64,000 nt of DNA. Origin: Lentzea atacamensis (lineage in GTDB: Bacteria > Actinomycetota > Actinomycetes > Mycobacteriales > Pseudonocardiaceae). Shown here in pieces: positions 1 through 7,458 of this stretch (the first letter of the stretch is position 1; the number at the start of each line of letters is the position of its first letter). The position numbers were made by a program, and so were the translations under genes. The notes under the pieces are model-generated. The model had not been told where the DNA came from, searched no databases, and saw only the letters and a program-made list of their open reading frames with translations. The stretch is taken from NCBI RefSeq assembly GCF_003269295.1, contig NZ_QLTT01000001.1, positions 887,635-951,634 of the forward strand. Reading direction: 5' to 3'.

Positions 1-113
1 ATGTCCTTCAACGGTCCCGCCGCCGACGCGGGAACCGCCTGACCCGCCGCGATCGCGGCCGCCGCCACCGCGATCGCGAGGATCCGAGTGCCAAGGGGTA
101 AGTGCAACTTCAT
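1..113 (-). CDS. N-terminus of a secreted protein (cut by window edge)
   Basis: Only the first 37 codons are inside the window. They encode a classical export signal: a short basic start (MKLHLPLGTR), a hydrophobic alanine-rich core and an Ala-x-Ala-like cleavage site near PASAA. An AAGGAG ribosome site lies about 6 bases before the ATG. The gene follows the GH115 stop by 22 bases on the same strand, so it is probably the last known member of the sugar-uptake operon and may be another extracellular carbohydrate-active protein; that function is inference because the mature part is not visible. Confidence 0.7.
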   Translation of the reverse strand, partial: MKLHLPLGTRILAIAVAAAAIAAGQAVPASAAGPLKD

Positions 114-135
114 CGTCGCTCCTTGAGGGTTCTGC

Positions 136-3100
136 TTACAACCGCTTGCTCTCCGGCGGTCCGAGGTAGCTCGGTCGCAGGCCGCCGGTGTCCACGACCA
201 GCTTCTGCACCACGACGGTGGGATCGACCATCCACAGCCTGAGCACGTGCGGGCCGGGTGTGCCGATCACGTGCCGCGTGGCGGTGAGATTGACGTTGTC
301 GGAGGTCAGGCGCTCCCACTGCCGGTTCATCCCGGTGTGGTCGGCGCCCGTCGCCTGGATGACGTCGACGACCTGCGGGGCCGCGTCGTCGAACGAGACC
401 GCGTAACGAAGCCCCGGTGCCGGCAGCACACCGGCGCGGGGCGAGAGGTACGCCCACACGGTGACCTCGCCGGGAGTCAGCAGCGTCATCCGGTAATCGA
501 GCCGCGGGCCGCGACCGGGTTCCTGGCGCGCGGCCGTCGCCGGGAACGGCTTCATGCCCGCGCCGGTCCGCCCGATACCGGGGATGCGCCGCCACTTCAC
601 GTCTCCGGCGGCGATGTTCGCGCTGAAGTGCTCGGCCTCCATCGACACGTAGCCGTTGGCCTCGATGAAACCCTCACGCCACGCGCGCGGCACGTCGGGA
701 CTGCTCACCACGGCCTCGACGGTCACCGTGCGCCCCGCGCCGGACACCACGATCGGGACGCGCGTCCTGCCTCGCGGCGCCCGCGACCAGTCGACGCGCA
801 GCTCTGCCCGCAGCTGCTTCTCGACCCTGCCCCTGGCCGGCTCCACCAGCAGCCACGGCACACCGGCGCGGATCGTGCAGTCGAACGGTTGCGAGCCGCG
901 GTTGAACACGTCGACGTACTGCGCGGGCTGACTCTGGAACGGGCTGAACTCCGGCAGCACCGGTGTGTCCGAAGAGGACGGCCACCACTGCTCGGACCCG
1001 TCGATCGCGACACCCATCTCGGCACCGGCGGCCGGGCTGATCCGTTGCACCGGCGGGAAGATCTCGTCGGGCAACGCGACGTGGTCCTTCTCCGGCTGCT
1101 GCCATCCCGCGTCCGGGCCGTAGCGCTCCACGTCGCCGTACCCGATGTGGGGCTGGGTCTGGAAGCCGTTCCACTTGCCGCCCGCGACCACGGTGTTGAA
1201 CCTCTCGGCCAGCGCGAGGTCGTCGGCGAACCGCGCCTCCGTCGTCGCGGCGAGGTCGTTGGCCAGCGCCCTGCCCTGCTTGGCGTAGAAGATGTTCGTG
1301 AACTCCGCGCGGCGCAGCTCGTACAGGTTCGCGGTCGCCTTCACCTGGTACAGCACCAGCTCGAAGAACGCGTCCCGGTACGGCTCGGGCAGCCGTGCGG
1401 CGATCCGCTCGGCGCGTTCGCCGAGCTTGCGCCACTCCTCCGTCACGCGGTCGAGCTCGTGGTAGTGGACGAGGCTGAACGGCGTCGCCTTGTCGTCGTA
1501 GACGATCGTGGTGCCGTCCAGCGTGATCTTGCGGTTGAGCAGCTCCGGTTTGCGCCGCGCCTGGAGTTTTCCGTAGGTGTTCAGCACCGCGGCGATGGAC
1601 ACGGCCGTGCGCCTGCCGAAGTTCTGCTCGGCGTAGTCGCGCTCCCACACCGGCAGCCGCTCCAGCGGCATCGGCTGCCAGGCCTGGTCGAGGAAGAACT
1701 GCGCCGGCAGCTCGTTGCCCTTGAAGTCGCCGACGTTGGCCACCCACAGCTGGGAGACGCCGTACGCGGCGGCCTGGTCGAGCTGCTCCCACACGTTCGC
1801 GAGCGGGCAGGTGTCGACCCACTTGTAGTTGCGGCCCGCGCCGACGTAGTCGAAGTGGTAGTACAGGCCGTAACCACCGGCGCGCGGCGGCAGCGACCGG
1901 TCCGGCAGCTTGCAGAGGTTGCCCCAGTTGTCGTCGGGGAACACGACGGTCACGTGGTCGGGCGGGCGCAGGCCCTTCTCCCAGTACCGCATGACCTCCT
2001 TGTAGAGCGTCCACACCTGCGGGATCGAGGCCGGGTCCCTTCCGGTGACGGAGGCCAGGACCTCCTGCTCCGCCGCGATGATCGACCGCATCAGCTCGAT
2101 GCTGTCGCCGTCGGGCAGCCGGGTGTCGCCGTTGCCGCGCATGCCGACCGTGACGACGCCTTCGAAGTCCTCGTCCACCATGCGTCGGATGCCGTCGGCC
2201 CAGTAGGCCTTGATGGCCTCGGGGTTGCGGCGGAAGCTCCACTCGCCCGTGCCGCCGTACGGGTCGTGGCCGGGCTTGACGATGTTGCCGTCGGCGTCGC
2301 GCACCGCGGCCACGGCGTGCCGGTTCCACTCCTCGATGCCGCGCATCATCGGTGCCTCGTGCGAGGTGCCCATGACGATGCCGTAGCGCTTGGCGGTGGC
2401 GTGGTTGAGCGGGTCGTCCTCGGCGAACGCCCGGCCCCACACGGCGGGCCAGACGTAGTTGCCCTTCAGCCGCAGGACGGTTTCGAAGATCTTTTCCCAG
2501 AAGCGGTGGTTGAAGCCGCCGGGATGGCCGGGTGCGTGGCCGGGGCCGAAGTACCGGGGCGCCCACGTGCCCAGCGCCGGGTTCTCGTCGTTGATGAAGA
2601 TGCCGCGGTACTTGACGAACGGCGTGCCGAGGCTGTGCCTCCCGGCGTCCACGTGCAGCTCGTCGCGGTGCTCCGCGGGCACGTCGTCCCACCAGTACCA
2701 GGGCGAGACGCCGATGCGCTTCGAGATGTCGTAGGCGCCGTAGATCGTGCCGCGCGGATCGCTGCCGGTGATCACCAACGCACGTGCGCGTCCGGTGCGC
2801 ACCACCTGGGTGAGGGAGGTCTCCCACTTGCCCGCGATGCCCGTGACGTCGAGCTTTCCCGCCGCCACCAGGTCGTCCACCAGGCGGCTGCGGCCGAGCG
2901 AGCCGATCAGCACCACGTCGCCCTGTGCCGGGATCGTGTCGACGGCCAGCACCGGTCTGATCCCGGTGACGCGTTCGATGTCGGCCTGCAGGTCGCCTGC
3001 CACCCGCACGACACCGGGATGATCAGCGCCGCTGACCACGAGCGTGGCCGCTCTCCCTTTCGACACCAGCGGGAAGCGGCCGGAGCCGCCCTGGTTCGTC

Positions 3101-3198
3101 ACGTACTCGGCCGCGACCGCCGTGGTCCCGGTCGTGCCGACCGCGGTCAAGGCCGCGAAGAGTTGCAGAAAATGTCGTCGGGCGAGGTCCGAGGTCAT
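136..3198 (-). CDS. GH115 family alpha-glucuronidase, Tat-exported
   Basis: 1020 residues, the usual size for GH115 enzymes, which remove (4-O-methyl)glucuronic acid side chains from xylan. The N-terminus LARRHFLQLFAAL is a twin-arginine-type leader. The conserved family blocks are visible: GTIYGAYDISKRIGVSPWYW near residue 150, KYRGIFINDENPALGTW near 195, NYVWPAVWG near 247 and GTSHEAPM near 277, followed by a C-terminal beta-rich domain after about residue 830. A GGAGG site precedes the ATG. It lies 25 bases after a sugar permease gene in the same orientation, indicating one transcript that couples extracellular debranching with uptake. GH115 is assigned from these motifs; the exact substrate is inferred. 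Confidence 0.9.
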   Translation of the reverse strand: MTSDLARRHFLQLFAALTAVGTTGTTAVAAEYVTNQGGSGRFPLVSKGRAATLVVSGADHPGVVRVAGDLQADIERVTGIRPVLAVDTIPAQGDVVLIGSLGRSRLVDDLVAAGKLDVTGIAGKWETSLTQVVRTGRARALVITGSDPRGTIYGAYDISKRIGVSPWYWWDDVPAEHRDELHVDAGRHSLGTPFVKYRGIFINDENPALGTWAPRYFGPGHAPGHPGGFNHRFWEKIFETVLRLKGNYVWPAVWGRAFAEDDPLNHATAKRYGIVMGTSHEAPMMRGIEEWNRHAVAAVRDADGNIVKPGHDPYGGTGEWSFRRNPEAIKAYWADGIRRMVDEDFEGVVTVGMRGNGDTRLPDGDSIELMRSIIAAEQEVLASVTGRDPASIPQVWTLYKEVMRYWEKGLRPPDHVTVVFPDDNWGNLCKLPDRSLPPRAGGYGLYYHFDYVGAGRNYKWVDTCPLANVWEQLDQAAAYGVSQLWVANVGDFKGNELPAQFFLDQAWQPMPLERLPVWERDYAEQNFGRRTAVSIAAVLNTYGKLQARRKPELLNRKITLDGTTIVYDDKATPFSLVHYHELDRVTEEWRKLGERAERIAARLPEPYRDAFFELVLYQVKATANLYELRRAEFTNIFYAKQGRALANDLAATTEARFADDLALAERFNTVVAGGKWNGFQTQPHIGYGDVERYGPDAGWQQPEKDHVALPDEIFPPVQRISPAAGAEMGVAIDGSEQWWPSSSDTPVLPEFSPFQSQPAQYVDVFNRGSQPFDCTIRAGVPWLLVEPARGRVEKQLRAELRVDWSRAPRGRTRVPIVVSGAGRTVTVEAVVSSPDVPRAWREGFIEANGYVSMEAEHFSANIAAGDVKWRRIPGIGRTGAGMKPFPATAARQEPGRGPRLDYRMTLLTPGEVTVWAYLSPRAGVLPAPGLRYAVSFDDAAPQVVDVIQATGADHTGMNRQWERLTSDNVNLTATRHVIGTPGPHVLRLWMVDPTVVVQKLVVDTGGLRPSYLGPPESKRL

Positions 3199-3223
3199 CG
3201 TCGAACTCCTCCGGAAGCAGGGA

Positions 3224-4039
3224 TCAGCCCTTCACCGAACCGGTGAGACCGCCGACCATGCGGCGTTCCGCGAGCACGAAGAACGTGAGCGCGGGGATCA
3301 TGGACAGCGCGGTGAACGCGAGGATCTTCGCGGTGTCCTGGCTGTGCTCGGACTGGAACATCGCCACGCCGAGCGGGAGCGTGAAGTTGGTGGAGTCGTT
3401 GAACACGAGCAGCGGCAACAGGAAGAAGTTCCAGCTGCTGACGAACGCGAGGATGGACACGGTCGCCAGGGCGGGCCTCGACAGCGGCAACAGGATGCGC
3501 CAGAAGAAGCCGAGCCTGGCCGCACCGTCGAGCAGTGCGGCGTCCTCCAGTTCGACGGGGATCGCGTTCATGAACGGCCGCAGGATCACGATCGTGATCG
3601 GCAGGGAGAACGCCGCCTCGGGGATGGCGACGCCGAGCGGGTTCTCCAGCAGCCCGAGCTGGCGCAGCCACAGGTACAACGGCAGCGTCGCCACCCCGAG
3701 CGGGAACAGCAGACCGAGCGTGAACAGCGTGTAGAACGCCTCCCGGCCCCGGAAGACGTAGCGGGACAAGGCGAACGCCGCCATCGAACCGAAGCCGACC
3801 GCCAGCGTCGTCGCGATCACCGCGATCAGCGCGCTGTTGCCGAGCAACCGCCAGAACTGCGCCGACCCGAGCACCTCGGCGTAGTTGTCCCACACCCACG
3901 GACCGGGCAGCCCGGCCGGCGCGCGGTTGATCTGCGCCGTCGTGCGGAATCCGCCCAGCACGACGAACAGCAGCGGCACCACCGTGATGCCGACGACGGC
4001 GAACGCGGCGAGATAGCCGACGGTGTTGCGACGTGGCAT
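3224..4039 (-). CDS. Carbohydrate ABC transporter permease (MalG type)
   Basis: 271-residue inner-membrane protein with six predicted hydrophobic segments, starting with GYLAAFAVVGITVVPLLFVV. The EAA-type loop that docks on the ATPase is visible as EDAALLDGAARLGFFWRILLP around residues 165-185. It belongs to the CUT1 family and pairs with the MalF-type permease encoded one base upstream. No ATPase gene is in the operon, which is normal for actinomycete CUT1 systems that share a global MsiK-type ATPase encoded elsewhere; that partner is an inference. Confidence 0.92.
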   Translation of the reverse strand: MPRRNTVGYLAAFAVVGITVVPLLFVVLGGFRTTAQINRAPAGLPGPWVWDNYAEVLGSAQFWRLLGNSALIAVIATTLAVGFGSMAAFALSRYVFRGREAFYTLFTLGLLFPLGVATLPLYLWLRQLGLLENPLGVAIPEAAFSLPITIVILRPFMNAIPVELEDAALLDGAARLGFFWRILLPLSRPALATVSILAFVSSWNFFLLPLLVFNDSTNFTLPLGVAMFQSEHSQDTAKILAFTALSMIPALTFFVLAERRMVGGLTGSVKG

Positions 4040-4040
4040 C

Positions 4041-5018
4041 TCAGCTCACCGCCCTGGTCAACGCGCCGTCGGTGTCCCGGCGCAACGCGAACCTCTGGTA
4101 CAGCAACGCGAACGTGAAGCAGATGATGAAGAGGATCACCGCGACCGCGCTGCCGAAGCCGAACTCGTAGCGCTTGAAGCCGTGGTCGATCAGGTAGGTC
4201 GCCATGGTCGTGGACGCGTTGGCCGGTCCGCCCAGCGTCATGATCCAGACCAGGTCGAACAGCTGCAGCGATCCGATCACCGACAGGAAGATCCACACCC
4301 GGATCGTCGGTCCCAGCAACGGGAGCACGACGTGCCGGGTGGCCTGCCAGCTCGTCGCGCCGTCGAGCGCCGCGGCCTCCCGCAGCTCTGCCGGGATGCC
4401 CTGGAGCCCGGCCAGCAGCAGGATCACGCCGAACCCGATGTACTTCCACGTGATCACGACGAACAGCGTGTAGAGCACGATCTTCGGGTCGGCGAGCCAC
4501 TGCCGCACGAGCCAGCCGAGGCCGGCCCCGCGCAGCACCTGGTCGACGAACCCGCCCGGCTGCAGCATCAGCAGCCAGATCACCGCGGTCACGGCCTCGG
4601 ACAGCACGTACGGCGCGAAGACCACCATCCGCAGGAACGTCCGGCCGCGCAGCTTCCGGTTCAGCAGCAACGCGAGGCTGATGCTGAGCGGAAGCTGCAC
4701 GACGATCGAGAGCCCCGCGATGATCAGGTTGTGCCCGATGGCACCCCGGAACACCTCGCCGGAGAACGCGTCGACGTAGTTGTCCAGGCCGACGAAGTCG
4801 GTCAACGGGCCGAAGCCGTTCCACGCGTACAGGCTGTAGAACCCGGCCACGCCGATCGGCACCAGCACGAACCCCGCGAACAGCAGCAGCGCCGGTGCCA
4901 GCAGCAGGGTGAGCTCGAGACGGGTTCTCGTACGGGACCGCCGCCGGGTGCCCCCAGCCCGCGGCGCGTGCGAGCTGGGGGCGGTCATCGGCCGCGCGCT
5001 GGTCGCGGTGCTCATCAC
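4041..5018 (-). CDS. Carbohydrate ABC transporter permease (MalF type)
   Basis: 325 residues with a basic cytosolic N-terminus (ARPMTAPSSHAPRAGGTRRR) and six hydrophobic segments. The ATPase-docking loop EAAALDGATSWQATRHVVLP is near residue 230. The GTG at 5018 overlaps the upstream lipoprotein stop in a GTGA arrangement; an ATG one codon later (5015) overlaps it as TGATG, so both candidate starts imply translational coupling. It forms the channel with the MalG-type subunit one base downstream. The transported sugar is probably a xylo-oligosaccharide or aldouronic acid, judged only from the neighbouring GH115 and GH3 genes. Confidence 0.92.
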   Translation of the reverse strand: MMSTATSARPMTAPSSHAPRAGGTRRRSRTRTRLELTLLLAPALLLFAGFVLVPIGVAGFYSLYAWNGFGPLTDFVGLDNYVDAFSGEVFRGAIGHNLIIAGLSIVVQLPLSISLALLLNRKLRGRTFLRMVVFAPYVLSEAVTAVIWLLMLQPGGFVDQVLRGAGLGWLVRQWLADPKIVLYTLFVVITWKYIGFGVILLLAGLQGIPAELREAAALDGATSWQATRHVVLPLLGPTIRVWIFLSVIGSLQLFDLVWIMTLGGPANASTTMATYLIDHGFKRYEFGFGSAVAVILFIICFTFALLYQRFALRRDTDGALTRAVS

Positions 5019-6298
5019 TTGTTCCCGGCAGCTGCCTTGGTCACCGACTGCACGATGGTGTCCGGACCACCCTGGCCGGCGAAGAAGTTCGCGATGGCGT
5101 CGTTCAGGGCCTGTCCGACGTTGGTCGGGAAGGCGATGTCGAGGTAGAACTGCAGGTGCGGCGCCTTCGCCGTGTACTCGGCGATCTGCTTGTGCGTCTC
5201 GGTCTTCAGCGACGCCACCGCGGCCGGGTGCACCGGCAGGCCGGACCCCGTCGCGGCGAGCTTCTTCTGCACCTCTTCACCCACCAGGTAGCCCATGAAG
5301 TCCGCGCACGCCTTGGCCGCTCGCGAGGTGCAGGAGAAACCGTCACCGCCACCGAGCACCGCGGCCGGGTCACCCTGCCCGCCCGGCACCGACGGGAACG
5401 GGAACCAGCCGATCTTCGAGTCCAGGTCCTTGTCCTCGGACAGGGCCTGCATCACGTCCGGGTTCCAGTCGCCCTGCAGCTCCATGGCGGCCTGGCCGTT
5501 GGCGAGCATGCCGGCCGAGCTGCCGGCGCCCTGCTGGGCCGGTGTGCCGACGAACCCGTCCTGGAACGGCTTGGTGTCCAGGAACGCCTTGAGGTTCTCC
5601 CCCGCCTTGGTGAAGCACGGGTCGGCGAGCTCGGTCTTCTCGACGGCCTTCTTCAGCGCGTCGACCGAGCACTGCCGGATCGCGAAGTAGTTGTAGTAGA
5701 ACGCGTCCGGCCAGCGGTCCTTGCCGCCGACCGCGATCGGCACCAGCTTCGCGGCCTTCAGCTTGGTCACCGCGGCGTTCAGCTCGTCCAAAGTGGACGG
5801 CGGGCTGGTGACGCCGGCCGTGGCGAAGAGGTCCTTGCGGTACCAGAACCCGACGGCGTGCATCTGGTACGGCACACCGTACTGCTTGCCGTCGACCTGC
5901 CAGCCCTTCGCCGACTGGCCGAGCGGGCCGATCCAGCTCGACGACGCCTGCGTGATGTCGGCGATCTTGCCGGAGCTGAGCTGCGACTTGAGCGAGCCGC
6001 CGCCCCACTGCTGGAAGATGTCCGGCGGCGTGCTGCCCTGCAACGCGAGTGGCATCTTGGTCTGGAACTGCTCGTTCTGCAGCGGTTCGATCGTGAACGA
6101 GACGTCCGGATGACTCTTGTGGAAGTCGTCGGCGATCTGCTGCCAGATCGTCTTCATCGGTTCGGTGGTCCGGTTGTGCCACCAGGTGAGCGTGACCGGA
6201 CCGTTGGCTGATGCGTCGCCGCCGGAGCCGCTGCACGCGGCGAGCACGAGCGTCGCTGCGGCGGCGAGAGCGACGGACATCTTGTGCACAGAACGCAT
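5015..6298 (-). CDS. Extracellular sugar-binding lipoprotein of ABC transporter
   Basis: 427 residues, family 1 extracellular solute-binding protein. The start MRSVHKMSVALAAAATLVL is followed by the lipobox LAACSGSGG, so the protein should be anchored by a lipidated cysteine outside the membrane. LTWWHNRTTEPMKTIWQQIA and the DIFQQWGGG segment are typical of CUT1 binding proteins. I chose the ATG at 6298 because it gives an intact signal peptide and has CAGGAG 9 bases upstream; the reading frame stays open further upstream but adds no credible leader. It is the first gene of the minus-strand operon and faces the LacI regulator across a 132-base control region. Confidence 0.93.
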   Translation of the reverse strand: MRSVHKMSVALAAAATLVLAACSGSGGDASANGPVTLTWWHNRTTEPMKTIWQQIADDFHKSHPDVSFTIEPLQNEQFQTKMPLALQGSTPPDIFQQWGGGSLKSQLSSGKIADITQASSSWIGPLGQSAKGWQVDGKQYGVPYQMHAVGFWYRKDLFATAGVTSPPSTLDELNAAVTKLKAAKLVPIAVGGKDRWPDAFYYNYFAIRQCSVDALKKAVEKTELADPCFTKAGENLKAFLDTKPFQDGFVGTPAQQGAGSSAGMLANGQAAMELQGDWNPDVMQALSEDKDLDSKIGWFPFPSVPGGQGDPAAVLGGGDGFSCTSRAAKACADFMGYLVGEEVQKKLAATGSGLPVHPAAVASLKTETHKQIAEYTAKAPHLQFYLDIAFPTNVGQALNDAIANFFAGQGGPDTIVQSVTKAAAGNK

Positions 6299-6392
6299 TG
6301 GGTCCACTCCTGACGACGTCGGCCGAGTTGGACGGAGAGAAATGGTGCGTGCGACGGCAGTGAGAATTCCGCTTCGATCTCGCTGTGTCAAT

Positions 6393-6406
6393 CGTTGTCG
6401 ATAACG
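6393..6406. promoter_or_regulatory. LacI-type operator between uptake operon and regulator
   Basis: The sequence CGTTGTCGATAACG is a 14-base palindrome centred on TCGA with one mismatched pair. It lies between the lipoprotein gene (start 6298, minus) and the LacI regulator (GTG at 6431, plus). LacI-family operators are short palindromes with a central CG, so the likely reading is autoregulation plus sugar-responsive repression of the divergent uptake operon. Binding is inference. Confidence 0.65.
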
Positions 6407-6430
6407 TTTTACACGGCTAGTCTCAGCCCC

Positions 6431-7444
6431 GTGCCCCCACGCTCCCGCGTCACCATCCGTGATGTCGCCGCTCAGGCAGGCGTCTCGGTCGCCACCGTCT
6501 CCAAGGTCCTCAACCAGCGCTACGGCGTCTCCGCGGACACGTTCGCGCGGGTGCAGGCCGTGATCAAGGAGCTCGGGTACGAGGCGAGCCTGGTCGCGCA
6601 GAGCCTGCGCAACCACCGCACGAACGTCATCGGGATCCTGGTCGCCGACATCGAGCCGTTCAGCACCGAACTGCTCAAGGGCGCGGCGGATGCCATCCGC
6701 GGCACCGGTTTCGAGCTGGTCGTGTACTCGGCGGGCGGGCGCGTCGGTGATCCACAAGGCTGGGAGCACCGCTACCTGACCCGGCTCAGCGGCACCCTGG
6801 TCGACGGCGCCGTGCTGGTCACGCCGGCCGTCGACCTCGAAGGCCTGCCCGGCACCCCGGTCGTCGCGGTCGACCCGCACACCGGGCGCTCACCGCTGCC
6901 GACCGTCGACTCCGACAACCTGCACGGCGGACAGCTCGCGACCGAGCACCTGCTCGCGCTGGGCCACCGCCGGATCGCGCTGCTCACCGGCCGTGAGGAC
7001 CTGAAGTCGGCCCAGCAACGCGAAACCGGCTACCGCAGGGCACTCGCGGGCGCGGGAGTCATGGTGGACGAGAGCCTGATCCGGCGCGGCGACTACGACC
7101 ACGACGTGGCCGCGGCGTCCGCCCGCGAGCTGCTCAGCGAGCCGAACCGGCCGACGGCCGTGTTCGCCGCCAACGACATCACCGCGATCGCGACCATCGA
7201 GTCGGCGGCCGAGCTCGGCCTGCGGGTGCCGGAGGACCTGTCGGTGGTCGGTTTCGACAACATCCCCGAGTCCGCGCTGTGCACCCCCGCGCTGACCACG
7301 GTGCAGCAGCCGATCCGAGAGATGGGCCGCCGCGCGATCACGTTGCTGGTGCGGCTCATCAACGGCGACACCCCGGACGACACGCACATCACGCTCGGCA
7401 CGGAGCTGATCGAACGGCACTCCACCCGCGCGCTGCCCGCCTGA
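6431..7444 (+). CDS. LacI family transcriptional regulator
   Basis: 337 residues. The N-terminal helix-turn-helix reads VTIRDVAAQAGVSVATVSKV and is followed by the hinge helix region SLVAQSLRNHRTNVIGILV; the rest is a periplasmic-binding-protein-like sensor domain with the family signature VVGFDNIPESALCTPALTTV. I use the GTG at 6431 because translation from it begins just before the HTH; an upstream TTG at 6395 lies inside the operator. It is divergent from the lipoprotein/permease/GH115 operon and 14 bases upstream of the GH3 gene, so it probably represses both until a xylan-derived sugar binds. Confidence 0.93.
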   Translation: MPPRSRVTIRDVAAQAGVSVATVSKVLNQRYGVSADTFARVQAVIKELGYEASLVAQSLRNHRTNVIGILVADIEPFSTELLKGAADAIRGTGFELVVYSAGGRVGDPQGWEHRYLTRLSGTLVDGAVLVTPAVDLEGLPGTPVVAVDPHTGRSPLPTVDSDNLHGGQLATEHLLALGHRRIALLTGREDLKSAQQRETGYRRALAGAGVMVDESLIRRGDYDHDVAAASARELLSEPNRPTAVFAANDITAIATIESAAELGLRVPEDLSVVGFDNIPESALCTPALTTVQQPIREMGRRAITLLVRLINGDTPDDTHITLGTELIERHSTRALPA

Positions 7445-7458
7445 CTCCAGGAGATCAT

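Noticed and set aside
247-3246. A 999-codon plus-strand open frame opposite the GH115 gene
   Set aside because: Its product is Arg/Val/Gly/His-rich low-complexity sequence with no motifs; it is the GC-rich antisense shadow of a gene with clear GH115 signatures.
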